DNA of 64,000 nucleotides from Sympetrum striolatum (GCA_947579665.1 CANPUZ010000031.1:992001-1056000), one strand, 5' to 3'. Shown: positions 12,794-25,179, counted from the first letter of the stretch. Numbers and translations are program-made. Notes: a model not told the origin generated them from the letters alone.

Positions 12794-13065
12794 AATGGGT
12801 AGTGATATAACAATCCCGAATTAACAGACGTGACAAACGATTACACAGAGTCAAAGTTAATTAATTTGAATTATCACTTTACACGTCAGTAAAGACACAA
12901 TATTTATAACACACACGTATTGCGTAACACTTAAAGTACTTCAGGAAAGGATTTCCTTACCATTGAGTCCAAACGAAAAGAGCCGTCAAAGTGCTCTTCG
13001 GTGACACGTGGCGATGTCCAACCATCAGGAACAGAAGCGACTTCATTAAAAAATCTAAGGCCTTG
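12794..13065 (-). other. Leader (5' untranslated region) of BEL/Pao copy 1
   Basis: About 270 bp between primer site and gag ATG, without a supported gene. A 153-codon open frame at 12957-13418 crosses into the LTR and the cassette, and I regard it as chance. Confidence 0.75.
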
Positions 13066-13086
13066 CGAATCCGGCCCGAAGGACCA
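13066..13086 (-). promoter_or_regulatory. Primer binding site, tRNA-Tyr-like
   Basis: On the minus strand it begins TGGTCCTTCG, 5 nt after the 5' LTR end. The complement reads CGAATCCGG...CGAAGGACCA, i.e. a tRNA 3' end with CCA. It fits the metazoan tRNA-Tyr acceptor and T-arm (ends CGAAGGA) with one apparent difference. tRNA identity is from memory. Confidence 0.75.
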
Positions 13087-13091
13087 GAAAA

Positions 13092-13382
13092 TGTTCGTGA
13101 TTTTTGCGGATAGAAAGAAAGTCTCAAACTTAACAGTGTGTTTATTGTGACTTGCGATGCGACGCCGGACGAGGACCTTAGACTCGCGAAAAGGCGGGAG
13201 CGATGTCTCTGCTGGTGAGACGCGAGAGAAAGAGAGAGAGGTTCGGCTAGCGAAGCCCGAAACTCAATTCCTAGGTAGAGAGGGGAGAGGGTAGCAAGGT
13301 GACTGACGGGAAATACCTGCCACCGCGCAAGTGCTTTTGCGTCAGTGGCAAGCAATACCGCGAATTCAAAAGGTACGGAACA
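13092..13382 (-). repeat. 5' LTR of BEL/Pao copy 1
   Basis: 291 bp with TG/CA ends. It should carry the element's promoter and the start of its transcript. No clear TATA box is evident. Position 13256 is C here and T in the duplicate (53187). Confidence 0.96.
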
Positions 13383-13960
13383 GGCAGTTTTAACCAATAT
13401 TTCTGTTTGAATTTGCATACGCGGTTAGAGATGGTGTTTTTCTGTTGTGCTGCATACAAAGTATTGCCTGAAAGACCCGGGTTCGATGCCGGGCGGTAAA
13501 AATATCCCCCATATATAATACTATGGGGTATCTTTTCATAATTTTTTTATGCATTTATCGATATGTAAGGGAGCTCTTGCTTAGATGGAAGATGTATATT
13601 AACACTTTGTTTAAGAAAAAAAATAGATAAGACCATGCTGTTCCTGGGTTCGATGCCAGAGCACATTATAATTTCTCACATAAGGAGTGTATGTGAAAAG
13701 TAGGACGTCGTTTGAGGTAGTTGCACCTAATAGTTTTGCTTGAATTTTCACACATAGTTTGATATGGTTATCTTCTGTTTTGCTGCATAGTAAGTACACC
13801 AGGAAGACCGGGGTTCGCTGCCAGGCGATTAAATTGCAGCGAATTCTACGAATATTTGGAATCCTTTTTTTTTTTCTTTTGATGTCCGTCACGATATGAT
13901 GCCGATATGAAATTAGTGTTGTCGATCTACTTGCAGAATGCAAGCTACATTTTACTCGTA
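13383..13960 (+). repeat. Cassette C7, type 2, forward, part after the LTR insertion
   Basis: Begins with the right target duplication GGCAG (13383-13387). Boxes near 13480 (CCCGGGTTCGATGCCGGGCGG), 13649 and 13811 (GGTTCGCTGCC, degenerate). The terminal hairpin is mutated (ACTTGCAGAATGCAAGC), showing it can decay. Ends TTTTACTCGTA at 13960. Confidence 0.85.
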
Positions 13961-14014
13961 TAATAGATAGATGCTTCTCCGGATTCACTCATGATATACC
14001 CAGATACCCAGATA

Positions 14015-15414
14015 GGATACTAATTCACAGGCTAAACTACTGGCGTCATTGACTCAAAATTTTTACCACGTATTGGCCATAACGTGAAACCCCTAGGAAA
14101 AAAGCGACTTTGATCCTCAGTGTCATAGGTTCGATTCCAGAGGGGCCCAAAGTCCCGATTTTTCCCGTTTAAATGCATTACCGTGATTTTCGGGAATAAA
14201 AAAAATACTTTCCGGATAGGTAGAGAAAGAAAACTCAAGGAGCCTATATATATGGTAATGATCTATCGAAATCATAAATGAGTTTTACGGAAAATATCCT
14301 AAGTTCGATGCTAGGTCGAGGCAAAAATCGGCCGTTTAAAAAGCATTGTGGCGATTTTTATGATTTTTTTTGGACCCTTTCCCGATGGCATGGATACTTG
14401 AAATTCGGCATGAGGTTGGAGATCATAAATTTAGTTCATAATCAAATTTTTTGTATTCGCTGATGGTCCTTGGTTCGATCCCAGAGAGCCATTTACATTC
14501 CTCAATGCATTTCTTATGGAGATAACGGAGACAAATTTTAGGTACTTCCCGGCATGATATCGATTTAAAACATTGCACAAAATAAGATCAAGTCCTTTAA
14601 AATCATACTGTGCATTCACAGCGTAAATATATTTCCTGGGTTTGACACCAGGCGTCTCTTATATCAGTAGTTGATCCGATTTTTAATAATTATTTTGAGC
14701 CCTATACCAATAATATAGAAACTTGAAATTCGGCAAATAGATAGAGATCATAATTAACTTTCATGAACATGTTTTAGATTTCCAAGATCGTCCTTGGTTC
14801 GAATCCAGAGCGCCATTTACAATCCTGAAAAGTAGAACGTCGTTTGAGGCAGTTGCAGCCAATATTTCTGCTTGAATTTTCATACATAGTTAGAAATGGT
14901 GATACACTCATAGGAAGTATTACCAGAAAGACCCGGGTTCGATGCCAGGTGGTAAATATATCTGCCATATAAAACACATTGGGATAGGATTTCATTATTT
15001 CTTACATGCACTTATCGAAATCCCAGGGAGTTCTTGCTTCGATATTAGATGTGCATTAAGACTCCGTTTAAGAAAAAAAATAGATAAGACCCTGCTGTTC
15101 CTGGGTTCGATGCAAGAGCGTATTAAAATTTCTCTCATAAAAAATATATGGGAAAAGTACGACGTCGTTGGTGGTAGTTGAAGCCAATATTTCTACTTGA
15201 ATTTTCACACATAGTTATAGATGGTGATCTTCTTTTGTTCTGCATAGTAAGTTCACCAGGAAGACCTAGGTTCGTTGCCAGACGGTTTAATTGAGGTGAA
15301 TTCTAAGAATATTTTCACGCCTTTTTTTTATTTTGAGGACCATCACGATATAGCGCAAATATAAATTTAGCGTTGTCGATCTGCTTGCAGTATGCAAGCA
15401 ACATTTTACTCGTA
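14015..15414 (+). repeat. Cassette C8, forward, enlarged hybrid with eight monomers
   Basis: 1.4 kb instead of 1.1 kb. Boxes begin at 14128, 14302 (AGTTCGA), 14472, 14639 (GGTTTGA), 14796, 14936, 15104 and 15269 (GGTTCGT). The first five monomers are type 1 and the last three are type 2. This is best explained by unequal recombination between the two cassette types. Hairpin 15383-15399. Confidence 0.8.
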
Positions 15415-15463
15415 TATAATAGATATGATATATGAATGAATCCGGAGAAGCATCTATATATAA
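15415..15463. repeat. Spacer at a 3'-to-3' inversion junction
   Basis: AT-rich spacer with TATATAATAGATA, GAATGAATCCGGAGAAGC and TATATATAA between forward C8 and reverse C9. The two cassette ends form inverted hairpins either side. Confidence 0.8.
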
Positions 15464-16514
15464 TACGAGTAAAATGTAGCTTGCATACTGCAAGCAGATC
15501 GACAACACTAATTTCATAACGGCATTATATCGGGACGGTCCCGGAAAGGAAAAAAAGGATTAAAATATTCTTAAAATTGGTTTCAATTTAATCGTCTGGC
15601 ATCGAGCCCGGGTCTTTTTGGTGAAATTTCTAGGCAGCACATCAGAAGATCATCTTCTCTAAATACGTGTGAAAATTCAAGCAGAAATATTGGCAGCAAC
15701 TGCCTCAAACGAAGACCTACTTTTCACGAAAGTTAATAGCTCTCTGGATTCGAACCAAGGACGATCTAGGAAATAAAAAATGTGTTTTCGAAATGTATCT
15801 ATAAGTTCTATATATATGCCGAATTTCAAGTTTTAATATTATTGGGAAGGGGTTCAAAATAATTCTTAAAAATCGGATCATTGACTGATTGTAGAGACGC
15901 CTGGTGTCGAACCCTGGACGTATTGGAAGCTGTAAATGCACAAAATGACTTGCTAGGACTTGATCTAATTTCATACGAAGTTTGAAGTCGATATCATACC
16001 GGGAAGTACCTAAAATGTATTTCCGTTATCCCCATAAGAAATGAATTGTGGAGTGCAAATGGCCCTCTGGGATCGAACCAAGGACCCTCAACGAATATAA
16101 TTTATTACTACCCCCATGCCAAATTTCAAGTTTCCACGCATTCGGAAAGGGGTCCAAAAAAAATCTTAAAAATCGCCACAACGCATTTTAAACGGCCGAT
16201 TTTTGCCCCGACCTAGCATCGAACCCATGATATTTTCCGTTAAACCAATTTATGTTTTCGATAGATCATATTCTTATATATAGGCTCCTTGAGTTTTAAT
16301 TCTCTACCTATACGGGAAGTATTTTTTTTTAATTCCCGAAAATCAAATCAATGCATTTAAACGGGAAAAATCGGGACTTTGGGGCCCTCTGGAATCGAAC
16401 CCATGACACTGAGGTTAAAAATCGCAATTTTTCTGGAGGTTATACGTTATGGCCAATATGTCGTAAAAATATCAAGCCATTGACGCTAGTGGTTTAGCCT
16501 GTGACTTTGTATCC
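15464..16514 (-). repeat. Cassette C9, reverse
   Basis: Begins with the inverted end TACGAGTAAAATGTAGC and ends GACTTTGTATCC. Inverted boxes near 15600 (ATCGAGCCC), 15749, 15908, 16075, 16219 and 16394. Type 1 order. Spacer 16515-16563 is mostly TA repeat. Confidence 0.82.
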
Positions 16515-16563
16515 TCTATATATATATATATATATATATATGAATATATATATATCTATTATA

Positions 16564-17667
16564 TACGAGTAAAATGTAGCTTGCATACTGCAAGCAGATC
16601 GACAACACTAATTTCATGTCGGCATCATATCGGGAAGGCCGTCAAAAGAAAAAAAAATGGATTGAAAATATTCTGATTATTCACTGCAATTTATTCATCC
16701 GGCATCGAACCCGGGTCTTCCTGGTGATACTTACTATGCAGCACAATAGAAGATCACCATCTCTAACTATCTGTGAAAATTCAATCAGATATATTATCTG
16801 CAACTGCCTCAAACAACGACCTACTTTTCCCTTATATTTCTTATGAGAGAAATGTTAATGTGCTCTGGCATCGAACCCAGGAATAGTTCGGTCTTCTGCA
16901 AACTGTTTTCTTAAACCAGTTTTAACCATACATCTTCCAGCCAAGCACGAACTTCCTATCATTTCGATAAGTGCATCAAAAAATAATGAAATACTAACCC
17001 TATGTATTTTAAACGGGAGACATATTTACCGCCCGGCATCGAACCCGGGTCTTTCTGGTTAAAAGTTCCTATGCAACATAATAGAAGATATTAATCTTTA
17101 ACTATGTGCGAAAATTCAAGCAGAAATATTTGCTGCAACTGCCTCAATCGAAGTCTTACTTTTCCCTTATATTCCTTATGAGAGAAATGTTAATGTGCTC
17201 TGGCATCGAACCCAGGAATATTACGGTCTTATGAAATTGTTTTTCTTAAACCAATTCTCACCTAACACATTCCGGCTAAGCACGAATTTCCTATTATTTC
17301 GAGAAGTGCGTCAAAAAAAATAATGAAAAACAGCTCCCATGTAAAGGGCAGTTATTTGCATCGTCCTAGCATCGAACCTAGGATATTTTTTGTAAAAGTC
17401 ATTAATGTTTTCGAAAGTCCAAGACCATAAGTATAGGCACCTTGAGTTTTATTTCTCTACCTATCCGGAAAGTATTTTTTAAAAATTCCCGAAAATCACG
17501 GCAATGCATTTAAACGGGAAAAATCGGGACTTTGGGGCCCTCTGGAATCGAACCTATGACACTGAGGATCAAAGTCGCTTTTTTCCTGAGGGTTTCACGT
17601 TATGGCCAATACGTCATAAAAATTTCAAGGCAATGACGCTTGTAGTTTAGGCTGTGAATTTGTATCC
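16564..17667 (-). repeat. Cassette C10, type 2, reverse
   Basis: Inverted boxes near 16693, 16873, 17038, 17206, 17372 and 17549, with the type 2 CTCTGGCATCGAACCCAGGAAT units. Spacer 17668-17725 carries TAGCTATA repeats and GAATCCGGAGAAGC. Confidence 0.82.
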
Positions 17668-17725
17668 TATCTATATAGCTATATAGCTATATATATGAAT
17701 GAATCCGGAGAAGCATCTATATATA

Positions 17726-17940
17726 ACGAGTAAAATGTAGCTTGCATACTGCAAGCAGATCGACAATACTAATTTCATATCGGCATCATATTGGGACGGT
17801 CCTCAAAAGAAAAAAAAGGATTGAAATTTTTCTTAAAATTCGCTGAAATTTCATCGTCTGGCATCGAACCCGGATCTTACTGGTGAACTTACTATGTAGC
17901 ACAATAGAAGATCACCATCTCTAACTATGTGTGAAAATTT
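17726..17940 (-). repeat. Cassette C11, reverse, truncated after one monomer
   Basis: Starts at the inverted 3' end and holds one box (near 17866). It is cut within GTGTGAAAATT at about 17939, where sequence switches to a forward cassette. Confidence 0.8.
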
Positions 17941-18352
17941 GACTTTTAGGAATTATTTTGAAACCTTTCCCAATAATATAGAAACTTGAAATTCTGCATA
18001 TAGATAGAGATCATTAATAACTTTCTGAAACATCTTTTAGATTTCCAAGATCGTCCTTGGTTCGAGTCCCGAGAGCCATTTACAATCGTGAAAATTATAA
18101 CGTCTTTTGAAGCAGTTGTAGCCAATATTTCTGTTCGAATTTTCATACATAGTTAGAGATGGTGATCTTCTATAGTGCTGCACAGTAAGTTCACCAGTAA
18201 GACCCGGGTTCGATGCCAGACGATGAAATTTCAGCGAATTTTAAGAAAAATTTCAATCTTTTTTTTTCTTTTGAGGACCGTCCCGATATGATGCCGATAT
18301 GAAATTAGTATTGCCGATCTGCTTGCAGTATGCAAGCTACATTTTACTCGTA
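17941..18352 (+). repeat. Cassette C12, forward, 5'-truncated
   Basis: Begins inside monomer 4 (TTTTAGGAATTATTTTGAAACC) with only the last two boxes (near 18060, GGTTCGAGTCC, and 18207). Hairpin 18321-18337. Together with C11 it forms a direct reverse/forward fusion with no spacer. Confidence 0.8.
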
Positions 18353-18384
18353 CCTATATACACACTCACTCATTCATTCATTCA

Positions 18385-19464
18385 TAGGGCATCAAAAGTC
18401 TAAGCATGTTCCACAAGTGCCACTGACTTGAAATTTTTACGACATATTGGCCATATCGTGTAACCTCCAGAAAAAATCCGACTTTGAACCTCAGTGTCAT
18501 GGGTTCGATTCCAGAGGGCCACAAAGTCCCGATTTTCTCCATAAGGATATATGGTGAAGATTTTCGAAAATTGTTTTGAGGCACTTCTCGGAAAGGTAGA
18601 GAGTTGAAATTCAAGGGATAGCTAGATGCCGTGGATATCCAACGAAAATAAAAAGACATCGCCGAACATGGTCCATGGTTCGATGCTAGGTCGGGGCAAA
18701 AATCGGCCGTTTAAAATGCATTGTGGCGATTTTGAAGATTTTTTTTGGATCCTTTCCCGATAACATAGATACTTGAAACTCGGCACGTGGATAGATATCA
18801 TGAATATGTTTCATAATCAAATTTTTTATATTCGCTGATGGTCCTTGGTTCGATCCCAGAGGGCCATTTGCATTTCTCAATGCATTTCTTACGGAGATAA
18901 CGGAAACAAAATTAAGGTACTTCCCGGCATGCTATCGACTTCAAACTTTGCATGATAGAAGAGCATGTCTTTACAAATCAAACTGTGCATTCACAGCTTA
19001 CAATATTTCTAGGGTTCGACACCAGGTGTCTCTGTAATCAGAAGTTGATACGATTTTTAGGAATTATTTTGAAAACTTTCCCAATAATATAGAAACTTGA
19101 AATTCGGCATATAGATAGAGATCATGAATAACTTTCAGAAACATATTTTAGATTTCCAAGATCGTCCTTAGTTCGAATCCAGAGAGCCATTTACATTCGT
19201 GAAAATTAGAACGTCTTTTGAGGCAGTTGTAGCCAATATTTCTGCTTGAATTTTCACACATATTTAGAGACGGTGATCTTCTATTGTGCTGCATAGTAAT
19301 ATACCAGTAAGACCCGGGTTCGATGCCAGACGATAAAATTGCAGCGAATTTTAAGAATATTTTGAATCATTTTTTTGTTCTTTTGAGAACCGTCCCGATA
19401 AGATGCCGATATGAAATTAGTATTGCCGATCTGCTTGCAGTATGCAAGCTACTTTTTACTCGTA
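18385..19464 (+). repeat. Cassette C13, type 1, forward
   Basis: Starts AGGGCATCAAAAGTC after a (CATT)n spacer. Six boxes, near 18505, 18677, 18847, 19013, 19168 (AGTTCGAATCC) and 19318. Hairpin 19433-19449. Confidence 0.83.
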
Positions 19465-19481
19465 TATATATATATATAGGT

Positions 19482-19532
19482 ATATCCGGAGAAACGTCTA
19501 TATATAATAGATATAGACGTTTCTCCGGATAT
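19482..19532. repeat. Perfect palindrome in spacer (22-bp arms)
   Basis: Arms ATATCCGGAGAAACGTCTAT(AT) at 19482-19503 and 19511-19532 around a 7-nt loop, between oppositely oriented C13 and C14. Copy at 59413-59463. Confidence 0.93.
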
Positions 19533-19536
19533 CTAT

Positions 19537-20617
19537 TACGAGTGCAATGTAGCTTGCATACTGCAAGCAGATAGGTAATATTATTTTATTTCGGCATCAT
19601 ATCGAGACAGTCCTTAAAAGAAAAAAAAAAAGAATTGAAAATATTTTTAAAATTCGCTTCAATTTTTGCGTCTTGCATCGAACCCGGGTCTTCCTGGTGA
19701 ACTTACTAAGAGGCACAATAGAAGATCACTATATCTAACTACGTGTGAAAATTCAAGCAGAAATATTTGCTACAACTGCCTCAAACGACGTTCTACTTTT
19801 CACGAATGTAAATGGCTCTCTGGATTCGAACCAAGGACGATCGTGGGAATCTAGAACATGTTCCGGAAATGTATCTATAATTTCTATCTGCATGCTGAAT
19901 TTCAAGTTTCTATATAATTGGGAAATGGTTCCAAAAAATTCTTAAAAATCCGATCATTTACTGATTGTAGAGACGCCTGGTGGTGAAACAAGGAAACATT
20001 GGTAGATGTGAATTCACAGGTGGATTAGTAATGAATTGATCTTATCTTATGCAACGTTTCAAGTAGATATAATATCGGGAAGCACCTAAAATGTGTTTCC
20101 GTAATCTCCATAAGAAATGCAAGTAGGAATGTAAATGGCCCTCTGGGATCGAACCAAGGACCATATGGGAATATGTAAAATTTGATTATGAAATATAATT
20201 ATGATATCTAACCTCATGCCGGATATAAAGTTTCTATGCCATCGGAAAAGGGTTCAAAAAAAATCTTAAAAATCGCCGCAATGCATTTTAAACGGCCAAT
20301 TTTTGCCCCGTCCTAGCAACGAACCTAGGATAATATTCGTAGATGTCTTTATGGTTTTCTTTGTATATGGGGGGCATCTAGCGATCCCTCGAGTTTCAAC
20401 TCTCTCCTTTTCCGGGAAGTGCCTCAAATAAATTTTCGAAAATCCCCGCCATGTAATCTTATGGAGAAAATCGCGACTTTGGGGCCTTCTGGAATCGAAC
20501 CCATGACACTGAGGTTCAAAGTCGGCTTTTTCCTGAAGGTTACACGTTATGGCCAATATATCGTTAAAATTTCAAGGCATTGGCACTTGTGGAACATGGT
20601 TAGAATTTTGATCCCCT
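19537..20617 (-). repeat. Cassette C14, type 1, reverse
   Basis: Starts TACGAGTGCAATG (variant end) and closes AATTTTGATCCCCT. The box of the third inverted monomer is lost (GGTGGTGAAACAAGG near 19980); the other five are recognisable. Confidence 0.82.
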
Positions 20618-20664
20618 ATGAATGTATATATCTATTATATATAGACGTTTCTCCGGATATCTAT

Positions 20665-21741
20665 TACGAGTGCAATGTAGCTTGCATACTGCAAGCAGAT
20701 CGGCAATATTTTATTTCGGCATCATATCGAGACGGTCCTCAAAAGAAAAAAAAAAGGATTGAAAATATTCTTAAAATTCGCTTCAATTTTAGCGTCTTGC
20801 ATCGAACCAGGGTCATCCTGGTGAACTTACTAAGCGGCACAATAGAAGATAACTATATCTAACTATGTGTGAAAATTCAAGCAGAAATATTTGCTACAAC
20901 TGCTTCAAATGACGTTCTACTTTTCAAGAATACAAATGGCTCTCTGGATTCGAACCAAGGACGATCGTGGGAATCTAGAACATGTTCCTGAAATGTTTCA
21001 ATAATCTCTATCTGTATGCTGAATTTCAAGTTTCTATATAATTGGGAAATGGTTTCAAAAAATTCTTAAAAATCGGATCATTTACTGATTGTAGAGACGC
21101 CTGGTGGTGAAACCAGGTAACATTGGTAGCTGTGAATTCACAGTTTGATTAGTAATGATTTGATCTTATCTTATGCAAAGTTTGAAGTAGATATAATATC
21201 GGGAAGCACCTAAAATGTGTTTCCGTAATCTCCATAAGAAATGCATTGAGGAATGTAAATGGCCCTCTGGGATCGAACCAAGGACCATAAGGGGATATGT
21301 AAAATTTGATTATGAAATATAATTATGATATCTAACGCCATGCCGAATTTCAAGTTTCTATGCCATCGGAAAAGGGTTCAAAAAAAATCTTAAAAATCGC
21401 CGCAATACATTTTAAACGGCCGATTTTTGCCCCGACCTAGCATCGAACCAAGGATAATCTTCGTAGATGTCTTTATGGTTTCCTTTTGATATGCGCGGCA
21501 TCTAGCGATCCCTCGAGTTTCAACTCTCTCCTTTCCCGGGAAGTGCCTCAAATAAATTTTCGAAAATCCCCGCCATGTTATCTTATGGGGAAAATCGCGA
21601 CTTATGGGCCTTCTGGAATCGAACCCATGAGACCGAGGTTCAAAGTCGGCTTTTTCCTGGAGGTTACACGTTATGGCCAATATGTCGTAAAAATTTCAAG
21701 GCATTGGCACTTGTGGAACATGGTTATAATTTTGATCCCCT
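20665..21741 (-). repeat. Cassette C15, type 1, reverse
   Basis: Closely resembles C14, with the same variant TACGAGTGCAATG end and a related loss at the third monomer (TGGTGAAACCAGG near 21112), so C14 and C15 share a recent ancestor. Position 20350, in the preceding cassette, is a substitution between the 40-kb copies. Confidence 0.82.
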
Positions 21742-21756
21742 ATGAATGTATATATA

Positions 21757-22833
21757 TACGAGTAAAATGTTGCTTGCATACTGCAAGCAGATCGGCAACA
21801 CTATTTTTATGTCGGCATCATATCGGGACGGCCATCAAAAGAAAAAAATGATTTGAAATTTTTCTTAGAATTCGCTGAAATTCCATCGTCTGGCATCGAA
21901 CCCGGGTCTTTACTGTGATCTTACTATGCAGCACAATAGAAAATCACCATCTCTAACCATGTGTGAAAATTCAAGCAGAAATATGGGCTACAACTGCCTC
22001 AAAAGACGTTTTAATTTCCACGAATTTAAATGGCTCTCTGGATTCGAACTAAGGACGATCTCGGAAATATAAAAAATGTTTCTGAAAGTTACTTATGATG
22101 TCTATCTATATGCCGAATTTCAAGTTTCTATATTATTGGTAAAGGTTTCAAAATAATTCCTAAAAGTCGGATCAACTTCTGATTGCAGAGACACCTGGTG
22201 TTGAACCCAGGACACATTGATAGCTGTGAATGCACTGTTTGATTTGTTTGGACTTGATCTTTCTCTATGCAATGTTTGAAGTCGTTATCGTGCCGGGAAT
22301 TACCTAAAATTTGTTTCCGTTATCTCCGTAAGATATGCATTGAGGAATTTAAATGTCCCTCTGGGATCGAACCAAGGACCACCATCGGGTATGTAAAATT
22401 CGATTATGATATATTTTTATAGTATCCAACCTCATACCGAATTTTAAGTTTCTATGCCATCGGAAAAGGGTCCAAAAAATCTTAAAAATCGCCACAATGC
22501 ATTTTAAACGGCCTATTTTTGCCCCGACCTAGCATCGAACCAAGGATAATATTCGTGGATGTCTTTATGGTTTTCTTTAGATATGCACGGCATCTATCGA
22601 TCCCTTGAATTTCAAATCTCTCCTTTTCCGGGAAGTGCCTCAAAAAAATTTTCGAAAATCCCCGCCATGTAATCTTATGGGGAAAATCGCGACTTTGGGG
22701 GCTTCTGGAATCGAACCCATGACACCGAGGTTCAAAGTCGGCTTTTTCCTGGAGGTTACACGTCATGGGCATAACGTCGTAAAAATTTCAAGACGGTGGC
22801 TCTTGTGGAACATGGTTAGAATTTTGATCCCCT
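21757..22833 (-). repeat. Cassette C16, type 1, reverse
   Basis: Inverted end TACGAGTAAAATGTTGC; six inverted boxes, the third changed to TGTTGAACCC near 22200. Ends AATTTTGATCCCCT and is followed by a (GAAT)n spacer. Confidence 0.82.
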
Positions 22834-22870
22834 ATGAATGAATAAATGAATGAATGAATGAGTGAGTGTG
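22834..22870. repeat. (GAAT)n/(GAGT)n tetranucleotide spacer
   Basis: ATGAATGAATAAATGAATGAATGAATGAGTGAGTG between C16 and C17. The same length recurs at 25643, 28452 and 62765. Confidence 0.95.
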
Positions 22871-22878
22871 TATATAGG

Positions 22879-23959
22879 TACGAGTAAAATGTTGCTTGCA
22901 TACTGCAAGCAGATCGACAACACTAATTTCATATCGGCATTATATCGGGACGGTCCTCAAAAGAAAAAAAAAAGGATTTAATTGGTTCTTAAAATTCGCT
23001 GAAATTTCATCGTCTGGCATCGAACCCGGGTCTTACTGGTAAACCCTCTATGAAACACAATAGAAGATCACCATCTGTAACTATGTGTGAAAATTCAAGC
23101 AGAAATAATGGCTACAACTGCCTCAAAAGACGTTCTAATTTTCACGAATGTAAATGGCTCTCGGGACTTGAACCAAGGACGATCTTGGAAATCTTAAACA
23201 TGTTTCTGAAAGTTACTTATGATGTCTATCTATATGCCGAATTTCAAGTTTCTATATTATTGGGAAAGGTTTCAAAATAATTCCTAAAAATCGGATCAAC
23301 TTCTGATTGCAGGGACACCTGGTGTCGAACCCAGGACATATTGTAAGCTGTGAATGCACAGTTTGATTTGTATAACTTTGCTCTTGTGTCATGCCAAGTT
23401 TGAAGTCGATAGCATGACGGGAAGTACCTAAATTTTGTTTCCGTTATCTCCGTAAGAAATGCATTGAGAAGTGCAAATGGCCCTCTGGGATCGAACCAAG
23501 GACCATCAGCGAACATAAAAAAATCAATTATGAAATATATTCATGATATCTAACCTCATGCCGAATTTCAAGTTTCCATGCCATCGGCAAATGGTCCAAA
23601 TAAAATCTTAAAAATCGCCGCAATGTATTTTAAACGGCCGATTTTTGCCCCGACCTAGCATCGAACCATGGACAATATTCGAAGATGTCTTTTTGATTTT
23701 CGTTAGATATCCACGGCTTCTAGCGATCCCTCGAATTTCAACTCTCTACCTTTCCGGGAAGTGCTTCAAAAAAATTTTCGAAAATCTTCACCGTGTATCC
23801 TTATGGAGAAAATCGGGACTTTGGGGCCTTCTGGAATCGAACCCATGACACCGAGGTTCAAGGTCAGCTTTTTCCTGGAGGTTACACGTTATGGCCAATA
23901 CGTCGTAAAAATTTCAAGTCGTTGGCACTTGTAGAACATGGTTAGAATTTTGATCCCCT
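22879..23959 (-). repeat. Cassette C17, type 1, reverse
   Basis: Six inverted boxes: near 23020, 23169 (CTTGAACC, degenerate), 23327, 23491, 23661 and 23836. Repeated at 25688-26768, 28497-29577 and 62810-63890. Confidence 0.85.
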
Positions 23960-23983
23960 ATATATAACTTATATATATATAGG

Positions 23984-25085
23984 TACGAGTAAAATGTTGC
24001 TTGCATACTGCAAGCAGATCGACAACACTAATTTCATATTGGCATCATATCGGGACGGACATCAAAAGAAAAAAAAATTCAAAATATTCGTAGAATTCGC
24101 TGCAATTTAATCGCCTGGCAGCGAACCCCGGTCTTCCTGGTGTACTTACTATGCAGCAAAATAGAAGATTACCATATCAAACTATGTGTGAAAATTCAAG
24201 CAAAACTATTAGGTGCAACTACCTCAAACGACGTCCTACTATTCACATACACTCCTTATTTGAGAAATTATAATGTGCTCTGGCATCGAACCCAGGAACA
24301 GCATGGTCTTATCTATTTTTTTTCATAAACAAAGTGTTAATATACTACTTCCATCTAAGCAAGAGCTCCCTTACATATCGATAAATGCATAAAAAAATTA
24401 TGAAAAAATACCCCATAGTGTTATATATGGGGGATATTTTTACCGCCCGGCATCGAACCCGGGTCTTTCAGGCAATACTTTCTATGCAGCACAACAGAAA
24501 AACACCATCTCTAACCGCGTATGCAAATTCAAGCAGAAATATTGGTTACAACTGCCTCAAATGACGTCCTACTTTTCCTTTATATTCCTTATGAGAGAAA
24601 CGTTATTGTGCTCTGGCTTCGAACCCAGGAACAGTACGGTCTTATGAAAATTTTTTTCTAAAACTTATTCGTACCATACATCTTCCAGCCAAGCACGAAC
24701 ATCCTATCATTTCGATAAGTGCATCTAAAAAAATAATGAAAAACGGCTCCCATGTATTTTAAAGGGCAGATCTTTGCATCATCCTAGCATCGAACCCAGG
24801 ATAACTTTTGTAAAAGTCATTGATGTTTTCGAAAGTCCAAGACCATAAATATAGGCACCTTGAGTTTTACTTCTCTACCTATCCGGAAAGTATTTTTTTT
24901 TAATTCCCGAAAATCACGGCAATGCATTCAAACGGGAAAAATCGGGACTTTGGGGCCCTCTGGAATCGAACCTATGACACTGAGGATCAAAGTCTCTTTT
25001 TTCCTGGGGGTTTCACGTTATGGCCAATATGTCATAAAAATTTCAGATCAATGACGCTTGTAGTTTAGGCTGTGAATTTGTATCC
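23984..25085 (-). repeat. Cassette C18, type 2, reverse
   Basis: Inverted type 2 cassette with boxes near 24121 (GCGAACCCC), 24285, 24452, 24620, 24790 and 24967. Repeated at 26793-27894 and 29602-30703. It is the inverted counterpart of 33162-34266 and 37739-38842. Confidence 0.85.
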
Positions 25086-25179
25086 TATCTATCTATATAG
25101 GTATATATATGAATGAATCCGGAGAAGCATCTATATATAATAGATATCCGGAGAAGCGTCTATATATAATAGATATATA

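Larger units (their letters stand above)
7169..13382 (-). mobile_element. BEL/Pao LTR retrotransposon, copy 1 (full length, 6,214 bp)
   Basis: Structure on the minus strand: 5' LTR (13092-13382), tRNA-Tyr-like primer site, leader, gag, in-frame TAG, pol, purine-rich tract and 3' LTR (7169-7459), flanked by GGCAG target duplications. The two LTRs differ at 2 of 291 positions, so insertion was fairly recent. Protein order (zinc knuckles, aspartic protease, RT with YVDD, RNase H, HHCC/DDE integrase, C-terminal domain) is that of BEL/Pao. Base composition is visibly more GC-rich than the AT-rich array. The whole element is duplicated at 47100-53313. Confidence 0.97.

Noticed and set aside
7169..13382. 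Envelope gene (endogenous retrovirus)
   Set aside because: Only about 130 bp separates the pol stop from the 3' LTR, so no env-like frame can fit.
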